A stretch of DNA of 64,000 nucleotides from Akebia trifoliata (GCA_017979445.1 CM030706.1:9596967-9660966), one strand, 5' to 3'; counted from the first letter of the stretch, positions 44,640 to 57,186 are shown. The notes: generated by a model not told the origin, from the sequence alone. Numbers and translations: made by a program.

Positions 44640-45300
44640 TAGTACCGTTTGATCTGGTCAAGTCTGACAGTTTTTCTGGGTAATATTTCTTTGATGATGA
44701 ACGATCCACCCTAATTTGGTTTGAACTTCTCTATAGGGTCAAAGATAGGTGCCCGATTTTCTTTAAGTACGAAATCCCCGACTTGTAAGTGACGGGCCTT
44801 GATCTTTTTGTCAAACGCACGGGCGATTCTTCTTTGATAAGCTTGCAAGTGGTACAAAGTTTTTTGTCGTTTTTCTCCGATCAAGTTTAATTCTTTATAC
44901 CATTGACTTACCCAATCTATTTCTAACAATTGACTTTCCTTAAAGGCCTTGAGATACGAGATTTCTATTTCAACTGATAAGATTGCTTCCATATCATACA
45001 CTAGAAAGTAGGGAATAGCTCCAATGGAAGACTGTATTGAAGTATGATGTGCCCCTAGTATGAATGGTAACTTCTCTAACTAATCCTGGTGTGATTGACA
45101 CATTTCCTTGATGATTGTTTTGAGATATTTTATTGGCTGCTTCAACCTTTCTATTAATCTGAGGATGGTAGAGAGATAATGTGATGTCGAATCTCAAACT
45201 TTGAACACAGAGTGATACCTAAGCTTTGATGTACAACCCATTATCAGAGATCAATACCGCTTCAACTGTTTTATTAATCTGAGAATGGTAATCTATTCTG
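44640..45300 (-). pseudogene. Tat-lineage integrase fragment
   Basis: Pieces of the integrase core and C-terminus appear in order on the minus strand: LISDNGLYIKA and VSLCSKFEIRHH (core), YHPQINRKVEAANKI, the frameshifted and stop-containing LGAHHTSIQSSIGAIPYFLV, then YDMEAILSVEIEISYLKAF, LNLIGEKRQKTLYHLQAYQR, RIARAFDKKIKARHLQVGDF and PIEKFKPN. In Tat elements the last blocks are the Y-G-M-E-A-V-L-P...K-F-x-P-N-W-x-G-P-Y region. The catalytic D,D,E set is incomplete. No downstream ORF follows, only the repeat array. Confidence 0.85.
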
Positions 45301-45385
45301 GGAGCTCTATCATTTTGAGAAGTGTAGCACTAATTCATTTTATAATATATTCTTTGATCTCATTTTCTCAAGCCAGTATATATTT

Positions 45386-45546
45386 CGTGTCAGACAACAC
45401 CCAACATTGCACTTAACATATCCTCATAGGCACACACGAACAAGTCTTTTGAAATTTCTGGAAAATTTATTATCCCCTTGTATTCTTCTAGGGATATGAT
45501 GGTTTCTATTTGAATCTCTTTAGGAATTATTTTTTGTTCCGAGGTC
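45386..45546 (-). pseudogene. Probable RT-proximal pol scrap of the Tat element
   Basis: A minus-strand frame reads EIQIETIISLEEYKGIINF then ISKDLFVCAYEDM. This resembles the linker before the Tat reverse transcriptase (L-L-x-E-x-x-D-V-F-A-W-x-Y-x-D-M-P-G-L). The following RT domain is absent because integrase sequence starts less than 100 bp away. That implies a large internal deletion. Similarity is short, so the call is moderate. Confidence 0.45.
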
Positions 45547-46299
45547 AATGACCTTTACTTTCTTGATTAAAAGTTGAACCCGACTTTTATTTTTCTTGTT
45601 CATGAGAGAAATCTATCAGATTATTAGTTAATTCGTTAATGCGTTCGAGGTATTCAAAAATTTTCTTTATTTAATCAAATTCAGATGGGGCGACAAATAC
45701 CTCTATGACTCGACAAACTAACTCGACTCAACAAAAAAAGAGTCAACTCGAAAAGAAGACATGACCTTGCTGAAAAAAGGGACTTGAACTAACCCAAATG
45801 ACTCATGAAAACTCAAGACTACCCACAACGGGCTTGATTAGGACTAAGGACTGAGACATTGCTTACAATCGGCATGACTGAGGCACTGTGATCTTCAAAG
45901 AATAACTGGTCGATGTTGAGAAATTTTGAGGTCATTTCTGACTGTTGACTTGATATTGACGTTTACTCTAACTGGCCGGATTTACAACCCTACCTAGACG
46001 ATGGACGATTGAGCTTAGATACAATGATAACCTAGTAACCCCATCAAATGTGGATTATCAATTCCAGTGTTACCCCCTTGATAATATTTTAAATGAACCC
46101 TGAGATTTTATTGAATTATGTACACAAATCTATTAAACAATTCATCCATAAAAGGAAAATAATTTTATTGCACTCTTAAAAATTATTGAAAAATAATGTT
46201 TTTATTGAATAATAATTTTCGCAAACATATTTCAATAATTTTTCATGCAAAAATAAATCTTTTGTAAATCATTTTTTTCTTTGAAAAATATTTTTCTTC

Positions 46300-46445
46300 A
46301 TTTATTTTTTTTTTTGGAAAACATTTTGTTTTAGAAAACTTTTTTTGTGAAAGCATTTCCTTTTGAAAAATCTTATTCTTCTGGAAAACATTTTACTTTT
46401 GGAAAATATTTCTCTTCTGGAAAATATTTTTCTTTTTTTAAAATA
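46300..46445. repeat. About 23-bp tandem repeat (GGAAAATATTTTTCTTCT type)
   Basis: Five or more drifting units of TTCTGGAAAACATTTTACTT and TTTGGAAAATATTTCTCTTC. A second mini-repeat, TGATCTCATCATTCACATAC, occurs three times at 46644-46720. Both lie in the non-coding spacer of the Tat element. Confidence 0.6.
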
Positions 46446-46859
46446 AGTTAAAAATCCAAATTAGAAAAAAGTTCGAATTTTATTTTGATTCAAATGGCTC
46501 GGCCCATAATGATCGTTGGATCGAGACGGACTGGGTCAAGCTTAAAATGGATTTTTTATTGGGTTGGTGTACCCAGTGATACTGTAATTTAAAATTAGGT
46601 TAAACAACAAAAAATTCATCCTTAAGGACAAACCCGCACATTCCTGATCTCATCATTCATATACATTCATCTCATCATTCACATGCATTATGATCTCATC
46701 ATTCACATACATTCATCTCATAAGGTTCCATTCAATGAACAACCCGGGAACACCCACGATAAGTTCGAGTCGTGACCTATAAGGAAGGTTTCTAGACTCT
46801 AAGCTTACTACGTGCAATATATTTTTATCTGGCTACCCATGCCCAAGCACACCTATATA

Positions 46860-47460
46860 CCTCTTGAGCGTACTCAATCAGACGGTACGTGGTGACTTGG
46901 TTTAATATACCGTATAGGTGATAATGTAAAACTTCAATTCACTTCTCTGAAGCCAAAAACAGTCAGTTTGATCCCCAGTTGAGAGGTGGCGCACGATGCT
47001 AAGTAAGAGCCCACTTAAATACCTCTCGTCTAGAATAGACGTAGTCTATCCCCCTCATACAATAGGGTACAGCGGGATAGGATCTCGCTTAGGCACCGAT
47101 TTTGACCAAGAAATGCAATTGATATACTTGGATTATCTTTTATATACCTATGGGTACGAGTCAAGAGTTGTAGCTTTAATAAATGGTTTGGCATCTCACA
47201 AGGGGATCGATCACGTACTAGTACTACATTGGCAATCGAGACATGTGACTGTGTGGCTCACAATAGGTCAAAGGCTCAGGTCGCTCCAGCCTGGGTACAT
47301 CGATACCTTTTAGAGTCACCTGATCAGACGGTATTGAACCCCAGTTTGATATACCCTAAGGCACGTGACTGGAGTTGTGATTTTCATGAATGACGTCGCA
47401 TCTCCGAAGAGATCAGACCACACACTAGTGCCACGTTGGCTATATGGGACGTGCAAACGT
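46860..47460. repeat. Degenerate repeat of about 208 bp in the Tat spacer
   Basis: Corresponding words recur about 208 bp apart. GGTTTGGCATCTCACAAGGG / GACGTCGCATCTCCGAAGAG and CACGTACTAGTACTACATTG / CACACACTAGTGCCACGTTG are examples. CAGACGGTA followed by a TTTGATATACC or TTTAATATACC word occurs twice, about 440 bp apart (about 46888 and 47325). The region is less AT-rich than its surroundings. No protein is recognised, and the 105-codon open frame at 46996-47313 lies within the repeats. Confidence 0.45.
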
Positions 47461-47506
47461 GTAAAATAGTAAACGTGCATGTGGTGTGTGCAAAACAGGG
47501 TGGGGT

Positions 47507-49248
47507 TGAAAGCGCCCTCGATCCGCGGGGTGCGCGGATCCGCTTTTGACCCTTGAGGTTTGGGAGTCGCCACCTAGTTATTGTGGTCTAGGAACCAAAT
47601 TGACCCTACAATGGATAAAAAGAACTAATCTACTATAGAAATATGAATCCGGGGATCATGTTACGGGGTTGGAAGGTGTTAGGCACCAACCCCGCCTGGC
47701 CAATGCCGGTCTCTACTTATCCCAAATAGATCTACATTGCTAATGATAAACCTAGATTTAAAAAAATAAAAAAAATTTACCTTTGATCTGCAAAAGTGTT
47801 ATTCCCTCAGATCTGGTGAGAATGGCTCCTTATACCGTATTTCTTACTTCGTTCTATCTCCGGATCTGATTCCTGATCTCCGAGGTAAGGTATCTCCTTC
47901 TTGGATCTGGGTACTTCGAATTTGTTGTGAATTTTTAGGATGTTTTTAAGAGGTTTTTGGGTGTTTTTTAGGCTAAAATCGGAGTAGGGGTGTTAGGGAA
48001 GGAGTTGGGGCTCCAAAATTAGGGTTTTGGAGGGGTTGTGGGGGCTTCTTCACCTACTTTTCCTAAGATTTTTTCTTTGATACGAAAATAAGGTGTGGAG
48101 GCTCCTATTTATAAAGTTTTTAGAAGCATTAGGGCTTGATTAGGGTTTCTTTTAGGGTTTCAATTAGGGTTTTGACTTAGTCTTAGGGTTTTAGGATTTT
48201 GACTTAGTCTTATGAGATTGACTTGATTAGGGTTTTGATTTAGGGTTTTGACCTTGGTCTTATGAGATTGACTTGATTAGATTAGGGTTTTGATTTGGGA
48301 TTTTGACCTTAGTCTTATGAGATTGACTCGATTAGTTTAGATTAGGGTTTTGATTTAGGGTTTTGACTTTAGTCTTATGAGATTGACTTTAATACTTGAC
48401 TCTAGTCTTGCTTAATTGACTTTATTTTGACTTTGGTCTTATTTGATTGACTTTAATATCTTGACTTTAGTTTGCTTGATTGATTTTAAATTTTTGGAGA
48501 ACCCCTTTCTATTATATCTTTAATTCTTTGGACCCCCAAATGGAGGGGTCCTTAAAGAAATATCCCACGAACCCTCAACAATTTTGCCTGAGAGTCCAAT
48601 TAATCGATTTTTTAGGTTCAACTTTTTAAATTAATTTCATTAATGTTTCACTTTAATTATTTAATGTTTTATTTACTAATTTCGAATTTTTTAATTATGA
48701 AAATTGTGAAATTATCGTTTTGCCCTCGGAGAGGATTTTTTACGTTTTAAGTCGTTTTTCAATGTTCCAAGATGTTTTGGAATCAGTTTTTTGTAAGGAA
48801 TTCAATGGGAATGTTGGTTTTTGTCATTTATGAAATTTTTTGTATGAATGATCGTGAACTTTATGAGGGGTATTTTCGTAATTTTGTGAAAATTGGCGAA
48901 GTGGTTTACTTGGTTTCGATTTATTATTTTATGTGTTTGAGTGGGTTTTCCTAAGCGTAATGCAGGCTCTAGAGTTGTTTTGATGTTAGGGGTATTTTGG
49001 TAATTTAGTGATTTTTATAGTGAAGCTTCTTTTTTATTTGCAAGATGATGATTTCTATGTTTCTGGGGTCGTATTTTCCTAGCGTAGCGTGGTTTCTAAG
49101 TTTTGTCAGTTCGAGATACCTCATCCGGATTTCTAAAACATATCTGATAACAAAATAAAGCATTAGAATAGACATCCATCATTGGGAACCTTTGCGATCG
49201 GGTCGACGACTTGATTAATCAGGCGGATGCAAAAATGGGGTGTCTACA
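47507..49248 (-). mobile_element. Solo LTR of a related Tat subfamily with 5-bp TSD
   Basis: This 1742-bp LTR starts TGTAGACACCCCATTTTTG (minus strand, at 49248) and ends GGGCGCTTTCA at 47507. It is flanked by GGGGT at 47502-47506 and GGGGT at 49249-49253. It differs from the other two LTRs in the interior (for example repeated TAGGGTTTTGATTTAGGG at 48180-48370) and has no primer site at its inner end. It is therefore a separate insertion reduced to a solo LTR by LTR-LTR recombination. A TATA box TATAAATAG lies at 48106-48115 (minus). Confidence 0.85.
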
Positions 49249-49719
49249 GGGGTATGCCCGAGGCCTTTTCAAACAAATGGGCCCATGGGCCTGATCATAC
49301 CATCACACATTGATACCATATGAATATTAGCCAAAATAAATACCAACCCAATAACATCATTAAGATCACCAATAAGCACATCAATTATATATCTAATCAA
49401 AATCAATGACAAATCAATTAATGATCATGGCATAGAATAATTGATCAAATCCAAACATTGCAATAGGCATAATTTTTATAATTTTTAAGGTCCAATCAAT
49501 AATCACTTTTGGGTGATCCAAAATAAATCGAGATTCCAATAGATGTTACATTGATGATAGAATGATAATTGTTGAGATGAGAAGCGATGAACCCTCTTTT
49601 TTTTAATTAAAAAAAAACTAGAAACGCATCCCAAAAAAAATCAAAGAGAAAGATCCTAGTGTTAAATGAGCTCGTACTCAGGAATATTAACTGTGTTAAC
49701 ACTAGATAAATTCGAATTT

Positions 49720-50690
49720 TCTGTGAATTAGGAAAATACAATTTGAACTTGCATCGATGATATCTAAGGCTCCCGATAATGAAATCGAGTTCAGATTCTA
49801 AATTAATCTACTCGACGGAATCTACATTTTATTAATAGGTGCCCAGACCTAATTCTGACTAGAATGTTCTGTAAAAACGTTTTAACATTGCTGTCCCAAC
49901 CTTCATTTAGCAACAATTTCAGATTTACATATCGAACTTGCATCGATGATATCCAAGGCTCTCGATAACGAAATTGAGTAAATTCATGTTCTAAATTAAT
50001 TTACTCGATGAGATCTACGTTTTATTAAAGGTTTCCAGACTTAATTCTTATTAGAATATTCTGTAAAAATGTTTTAACATTACTATCCCAATCTTCATTC
50101 AGCAATAATTCCAGATTTATAGTTTGAATTTGCATCGATGATATCTAAGGCTCCCGATAACGAAATTGAGTGAATTCAGGTTCTAAATTAATCTACTCGA
50201 TGAGATCTATATTTTATTAACAGGTTCCCAGACCTAATTCTGACTAGAATGTTCTATAAAAAGGTTTTAACATTACTATCCCAACCTTCATTCAGCAACA
50301 ATTCCAGATTTACATATTTAACTTACATCGATGATATCCAAGGCTCTCGATAACGAAATCGAGTGAATTCGGGTTCTAAATTAATCTACTCAATGGGATT
50401 TATGTTTTATTAATAGGTGCCCAGACTTAATTCTCACTAGAATATTCTGTAAAAACGTTTTAATATTGCTCTCCCAACCTTCATTCAACAACAATTCCAG
50501 ATTTACATATTGAACTTGCATCGATGATATCCAAGGCTCCCAATAATGAAATCGAGTGAATTCAGGTTCTAAATTAATCTACTCGATAGGATCTACGTTT
50601 TATTAATAGGTGTCCAGACTTAATTCTCACTAGAATATTCTGTAAAAATATTTTAACATTGTTGTCCCAACCTTCATCATTCCATCCTTT
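49720..50690. repeat. 192-bp tandem array near the 5' end of the Tat element
   Basis: Five copies of a unit containing GCATCGATGATATC, TCTAAATTAATCTACTCGAT and TTCTGACTAGAATGTTCTGT start at about 49751, 49940, 50132, 50325 and 50518 (spacing 189 to 193 bp). The array lies between the primer binding site and where gag would be expected. It has no long open frame. Confidence 0.85.
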
Positions 50691-50900
50691 TCATATGTCA
50701 ATTTGAATCTTTCATTATTTAGGGGTCATCAAAAATTGACCCTTAATTGGACCAAAATACAATTTCCAAAATCACCCACAATCAAGTCACAAAAATAAAT
50801 AAATAAATAAAATAAATCAAACTAAATAATAATATAAAAAAAATTAGGTCATCTTGGCAATGCTCCCATGCTTGGGATTTTTTAAGTTTGATCCTCAATA

Positions 50901-50920
50901 GTTCCCAGTGGAGTCGCCAC
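50901..50920 (-). promoter_or_regulatory. Primer binding site of the Tat element
   Basis: Directly inside the 5' LTR, the minus strand reads TGGCGACTCCACTGGGAA. This position and TGG start are typical of a tRNA primer site, and GGCGACTCC-type sites are seen in Tat/Ogre elements. The identity of the tRNA is not determined here. Confidence 0.65.
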
Positions 50921-52643
50921 TCAAAGCGCCCTCGATCCGCGGGGTGCACGGATCAACTTTTGACCTTTGAGATTTGGGAGTCGCTATCTAGTTATTACGG
51001 TCTAGGAACCGAACTTTGACTTTAAAAGGCAAATAAACTAATCTACGAAAGAAAAACTGAATCCAGGGATCACATTACGGGGTTGGAAGGTGTTAGGCAC
51101 CAGTCCCGCTCGGCCAATGCCGGTCTCTACTTATCTCAAATAAGACTACATTGCTAATAAAAAAACCTAAATAGAAAAAAAAATAATTTTACCTTCGAAC
51201 GCAATGATTCTATTCCCTCAAATCTGATAAATCCGCTCCTTATACCGTACTCTTTGCTTCGTTCTGTCTCCGGATCTGATTTCTGATCTCTGAGGCAAGG
51301 TATCTCTTTCTTAGATCTGGATTCTTTAATTTTTTTTTTATGGATTTTGGAGTGTTTTTGAAGGGCTTTTAGGTATTTTTCAAGCTAAAATCGAAGTATG
51401 GGTGTTAGGTAAGGAGTTGGGACTTTAAAATTAAGGTTTATGGGAGGCTAGGGAAGTTTTTTGACCTATTTCTCTTAGGATTTATTATTTTATACGAAAA
51501 TAGGGTGTGAGGACCCCTATTTATAGATTTTTTTTAAGGGTTGGTTTAGATATAATTAATGTTTAATTATAATTCTTTTAGTTAAAGTTATATTTTAATT
51601 AGAATTGTTTTAGGTAGAGTTATATTTTAGTTAGGATTTTTAAATAGAATTATTATTTAATTAGAACTTCATTAGGATTTTGACTTTTGGTCTTATGATT
51701 TTGACTTTAGTCTTACTTGATTGACTTTAATTTTGACTTTAGTCTTACTTGATTGACTTTAATATCTTGACTTTGGTCTTATTTGATTGACTTTAATTTT
51801 GACTTTAGTCTTACTTGATTGACTTTAATATCTTGACTTTAGTCTTACTTGATTGACTTTAATTTTTTGGAGAACCCCCTTCTATTATATCTTTAATTCT
51901 TTGGACCCCCAAATGGAGGGATCTTTAAATAAATATCTTGGCAACCCTTAACAATTTTGCTTAAGAGCCTGATTGATCTATTTTTTTGGTTCAAAATTTT
52001 AAATTAATTTTATTAATATTTCACTTTAATTATTTAATATTTTATTTCTTAATTTAAAAAAATTTAATTATAAAAATTGTAAAATTATCGTTTTACCCTC
52101 GGAGAGGATTTTTCGCGTTTTAAGTCGTTTTTTAATGTTTCATGATGTTTTGGAATCGATTTTTCGTAAGGAATTCAATGGGAATGCTGATTTTTGTCAT
52201 TTATGAAGTTTTTTGTGCGAAATGATGGTGAAAATTATGAGGGGTATTTTCGTAATTTTGTTGAATTCTGTGAAAATTGACGAAATGATTTATTTTGTTT
52301 CGATTTGTTGCTTTATGTGTTTGAATTAGTTTTCCTAATCGTAACGTAAGCTCTAGGGTTGTTTTGATGTTAAGGGTATTTTGGTAATTTGCTCATTTTT
52401 TAGTGATTTTTATCGTGAAGCTTCTTTTTGTTTGCAATATGATGATTTCTATGTTTCTAGGGTCGTATTTTCCTAGCATAACATGGTTTCTACAGTTTTG
52501 TCAATTCGTGATACCTCATCTGGATTTCTGAAACATATCTGATAACAAAATAAAGCATTGGAATAATCATCCATCATTAGGAACCATTGCAATCGGGTTG
52601 ACAAGTTGATTAATCAGGCGGATGCAAAAATGGAGTGTCTACA
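50921..52643 (-). repeat. 5' LTR of the Tat element
   Basis: The minus-strand start is TGTAGACACTCCATTTTTG at 52643 and the end is GGGCGCTTTGA at 50921, next to the primer site. It closely matches 39976-41668 across the whole length. A good TATA box CTATAAATAG lies at 51517-51526 on the minus strand. Upstream of it in element orientation is the TTGACT array at 51679-51860. Confidence 0.85.
51679..51860. promoter_or_regulatory. TTGACT (W-box core) array upstream of the LTR TATA box
   Basis: Eleven TTGACT words occur in about 180 bp, mostly in repeats of TTGACTTTAGTCTTACTTGA. TTGAC followed by C or T is the core of the W-box bound by WRKY factors, in either orientation. The array lies 150 to 340 bp upstream of the TATA box in the direction of LTR transcription. 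Equivalent arrays occur at about 40740-40890 and 48170-48490 in the other two LTRs. Regulatory function is inferred. Confidence 0.45.
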
Positions 52644-52649
52644 AAATCC

Positions 52650-55560
52650 AATGGTGAAGTTAGATTTTACTAAGAAATAAACATAAAAAATTTGAAAGTA
52701 TTACCCTAAATCCCACTTTTAAAATTTTCTCAAAATTTTATTATTTGATTTTCTTTGAGACATGAATTAAAAACTAGGGGTATTACATAGTCTACCACAG
52801 AAAATTGCACATCCTCAAAGTAGAGATGGGTAAGGTATTAAGAATTCAGTTAATACCATCTAATAGTCAAACCCACGTTTTCATGAATTGTGATTAGGCT
52901 TCGATGACGAATTTATATATTTGATATTCGTCAAAACTATAAAAACAATGTATAAATGATTGATGTAGAGAAAATATATACATGAATCAAGATTGGTTTG
53001 AGTATGAGTTTTGGCATGTGTTTGATTCTTGGGAAGAAGACAACATAGAAAATTTTCAAAAAAAGTTATGTACAAGTTCGCCTGTAAATAAATTTGCCAT
53101 TCAATCCCATTCAAATGGGACTCACTGTCTATACCAACTAATATAATAAAAGATGGAACCACACTTACAATGAAAGAAATAGAAAGATCGATGGGCAATG
53201 ATGTTCTGAAAAAGAATGTCACATGTACAAATTGATTACATTTCATTTACGGAAACGAGTTGAAGGCTTTGTTGGATATTATATTCTCAACATAAACATG
53301 ATCTACTACAAGAATAAGCTTGTGTGAATTTGATTAGCGTTATGAAAACTGGATTACTAAGTTGAAATATCCGACCTTTACATTTGGTTTGAGTACTTAA
53401 ACAGCATACCATTGTATGGTTGAGGATTGGATGAACAAATTAGTTGCGCAAGAACAAACTAGAAAATTCAACAGAAACTAAATAAACAAAAATAAATTGA
53501 ACTACCAAAGATCGTGATCCGTGAATATTTCACAATGGCACGTGTGTTCAACTCAGATCACACATCAAACACCTAGGATCCTTCTTTTAAATTTTTTTGT
53601 ATAAACGAATGCCAGAACACCTATTATAGATTTTCTTATTTGACAAGATTCTGAAGATAATTACAATTTAAGAGTTTCCCACTCATAAATGGAACTATTG
53701 TATAAGCTTAACAAGAAAATGATAACAAATGAGATAATGGGAAGGCAGAGAAACCAAACTTCTACAATTATCTTTTGAAATGAAAAGCAATTATAGTATC
53801 CACTGTTAAAATAAAAGCCTCCCTTGTTGAATTCTTTATGTGAACTACCAACTAATATGATTCAATATGTTTTCAAAGAAATTTTTGTGTTTAAATGTTG
53901 TTGACATTTTTAAATAAAATTAAACCAGACCTTTCCATAACTCAAGGTTAGCTTCATGTATCTAAAAGCTCAAATAAATGTAACTTGCTTTAATCTTTCT
54001 AAAATAAAATAGAGTAAAGAACTTCAAAGCCATTAATAAACCAAAAGAAAAAATATATATACATAAACAGACCCAATAAATAAAAAAACCCTAACTCACA
54101 AAACCCAAATGCTAGAACTCAAGAAATCATCAGAAGCCAAAACACCCAGATTCAGAAAAAGTTATCTCAAAGCAAGTAAGGCCAACAAAATAGTTGGGAG
54201 TTCAAATCTAGCAATAGGCTTTCGTTGCAGGTCCAAGTGATGGGCCAAGATTGCAAGGGGTCATGAGAGCATTCTTCCTCAATATTTAGTAAAGCAGTTA
54301 AGAGACAAGGCATATGGTAATAACTTTATTTGTTTTATTTTTCTACTATTACATAAGTTAAAGGGATGTGAAATTCTTTTACTGAATTTTGGATAGGAAA
54401 AGTATGTAGTGCTGCAAAAACACCATTACTAATTGGTGTGTGGAACCATAGGCTGTTTATGTGGTACACCCATAATTCAATCTAGACTACTTGATCAACC
54501 CAATATATGATAGAAATGGCAGGCTTGTTGTAATAACAAATAAATGAAAAAAAGAATAGCACATTATATAAGTATAACATGACACTACGATTTCATAGGC
54601 AAAGAATTCCTGATTAAAAAGGATTCTGAAGGCAATTTCTTCATCAATTAACTAATAAAAAGAAATTGCAGTAAGCATATGCATTAGCATACATAGATTA
54701 CGTAAAGTGATCCTTCGTTTGCAAATGAGACACACCTTAATTTTGATAAAATGGTGTCCTTGAAAGCATGAACATGCTTGGCTTCTAAGTATACATGAGC
54801 AGTCCACTAGGACATAAAAAATGATACCAATAAAGCTCAATTAGATAAGACATTGTCGTCATCGTCATCTAAAAGTGGTAAAGACTAAGACAATTATGCT
54901 TAGTTCACATAAATTCTCAAGGGAAAAAAATTAGATAAATATGTAGCTCGATGCTATTCTAATATATTTAAGGTTATTTGGACGTAACTCGATGTTACTT
55001 TACATTTATATAAGATCAAAGCTATTCGATTTGCCATTTGAACAAATACTCGTTCAGGTTAGTTCTGGTGGATATGTCTCGTATACCTTGAATATCTTTA
55101 GATCCAACTAATGCACAATTTCATGTTAAATCCATGTTCGATAAATATAAATCATAATTATATAAGTAATTAATGCATTTTTTCATGTTAAATCCATATT
55201 CGGTAAATTTATGTCCCTTTTAGAACAAAAATAACTAGAAATGTTTGATTTTCATACATAAACTACAGAAAATGGAGAATAAAGGATAAAATGCTTGAAA
55301 TTAGGATCATACATCGAAAATCGAAAGGGGTCCTTCTTAGATCTTGAATTTTTTGAAAAATTATTGAATTCTGCTCAGATTCAATGTTACCCTATCAATA
55401 AACAAGCCTGGAACTTGAAATTCTATATATAAAAAAAACATCGAAAATTAAAGAGAACTTGAAATTCACCAATAAATTGCCGTACCTTGAAGATTGTTAG
55501 AAATCCTCAAATAGAACTTGAAATCTCAAAGAGAACGTATAACCCTAGAAAATTTTCTCT
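52650..55560. other. AT-rich stretch without recognised genes
   Basis: A 121-codon minus-strand frame (52881-53246) and a few shorter ones are present, but no family is recognised. I see no RNA gene or clear transposon end here. Confidence 0.3.
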
Positions 55561-55589
55561 CTGCACTCATGCATTGAAAGTCTGAGATT

Positions 55590-56028
55590 GGTCAAGATGA
55601 AGATAAAGTTTCGTAGGATTTGTGGACTTGAGAAATCGAAGAACACTTGATCGAAAACGAAGATGGAGCTTCATTAGGTCTAAGAAACAAAGATGGAGCT
55701 TTGTTAAGGTCTGAGAAGAAAAGATCAAATGTGAGAAATCGAAGAACAATATGAAAATCGAAGATAAAACTTCGTTAGAGTACGAGAAACACGATGAAAT
55801 CAAAGAACAGTTGATCGAAAACAAAAATTGAGCTTCGTTAGGGTTTCCGTCACTCTTGTTCGTATTCAAATTTAAAATCTGGAAGGCTTCTTTGGAGGTT
55901 ACGGATTTAAAATTTGATAATGAGAAACGGTCCTTCACAAAGAAATGGTTCAAACTTGTTTTCTATAATAAAAAACGGCCATAACCCGTTTCATAATTTT
56001 GTTCGAAATTCACTATTTTCTTGTAGTA
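55590..56028 (-). mobile_element. CACTA-like terminus with subterminal repeats
   Basis: On the minus strand the end reads TTTACTACAAGAAAATAGTG. It is followed by AAACGGGTTATGGCCGTTTT and later GGACCGTTTCTC, typical of CACTA-type ends with subterminal short repeats. Further in, GAAGATGGAGCTTCGTTAGG-like words recur four times (55600-55850) and keep a 128-codon minus frame open. No partner end was found. Confidence 0.4.
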
Positions 56029-56419
56029 AACATTTTAGTTCAAACCCTCCTAGTGAAAATTTAAGAAAACGTTGATGTCTTGACATAAAAATGGTAATTA
56101 TAGTTTGCAATTCAGTAACTTTAATTAAGCTCCCTCAATCCCGACAACTTACCAAAGTAAGTACCCTTGAAGTCTTCTTCTTGATCACTTGTAAAACTCT
56201 CAAACATCTTCATCAAATTAAGGGTACTAGGCATAAATGTTCCCCTCCCCAACAAACACCAAGAAATAAATAAATAAAAACTTATAATAATCAAATATAG
56301 TTAAATTATCATATATTTAACATTATTAAATAATAATAAAAATCCAATTGAACTTCATCAAGAAGGAATTGCATCATAATTATTAATACCAAAATTAATT
56401 AGAAAAATAGCAAAAACTG

Positions 56420-56640
56420 ACAACTTCTAAAATAATTATTGTTGACCTCAACAATTATTAATAGATACTGATGACCTCAACAATTCTGTAGTTCAAACAC
56501 AAATTGTTGAGTTCGACAATTTAATCCAATTATTGTTGAACTCAAAAATATTATCGAACTCAATACTTATTTATCATATTATTGTCGAGGTCACAATTTT
56601 AATATAAAATTATTATTGACCTCAACGCTATAAATAAGAA
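56420..56640. repeat. Clustered inverted words GTTGACCTCAACAAT / ATTGTTGAACTCAA
   Basis: At least seven related words occur within 220 bp, in both orientations. They suggest subterminal repeats of a DNA transposon, but its ends are not visible. Flanks from 56030 to 56420 and from 56640 to 57186 have no gene. Confidence 0.4.
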
Positions 56641-57186
56641 ACAATTGTTTTCATAAAATACATGAAAATTTTCATAAAAAACATGGTAAAACAACATTAT
56701 TTGATGATTTCGAACAAAATGAACTTAATTACATGGATTTTCATATTAAGAATGAAGCTAAAAATAAAAAAACCCTAACTAGAACATACCTCGTTAAAAT
56801 GATTGAACAAACCTTAGAAAAATTAGGTTTTCTTCATTCTTTCACGTTTTTGGTAGGAATAGAAGCTTGAACTCACGATTTCGGGGTTGTAAACGATGAA
56901 ATTTTCTTGAAAAACGTCCATGTGGAATGGTTAGGGTAGTTTTAGTAGTTTCCCTAAAATTTTCAATTGAAATGAGTTTGAAGGACTGATTAAAAAATGG
57001 GGATTTAGTAAATGGACTATTTAGCTCACATTGAAAAGTCAGGGACTAATCAGAAAGAAAAGTTAGCACTAAGGACTTTCATATAATTTTTCCTAAGTTA
57101 TAACACATTGAAATAACTTCAACTGTTGTCAGGATCAGGCCCATGTAAAATCCCAAAGTGACAAATAGAAATCTATAAAATATATA

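Larger units (their letters stand above)
39976..52643 (-). mobile_element. Tat-lineage Ty3/gypsy retrotransposon with nested solo LTR
   Basis: Two closely similar LTRs in the same orientation (50921-52643 as 5', 39976-41668 as 3') bound the element. Read on the minus strand, the order is 5' LTR, primer site TGGCGACTCCACTGGGAA, 192-bp repeat array, non-coding spacer, RT-proximal scrap, integrase, 34/33-bp hairpin array, purine tract AAAGAGGGG, 3' LTR. Much of gag, protease, RT and RNase H is missing. The nested solo LTR at 47507-49248 must be removed to restore the internal region. The 3' LTR lacks about 45 bp at its outer end, so no target duplication can be confirmed. All pol pieces carry stops. 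Confidence 0.85.

Noticed and set aside
47507..52643. A separate complete element with LTRs at 47507-49248 and 50921-52643.
   Set aside because: The LTR at 47507-49248 has its own GGGGT duplication on both sides and differs from the other two LTRs, so it is a nested solo LTR rather than a partner.
53300..56028. A possible CACTA element from CTACTACAAGAATAAG (53303) to the ACTACAAGAAAAT end at 56028.
   Set aside because: The subterminal sequences of the two ends do not match, so only the right terminus is reported.
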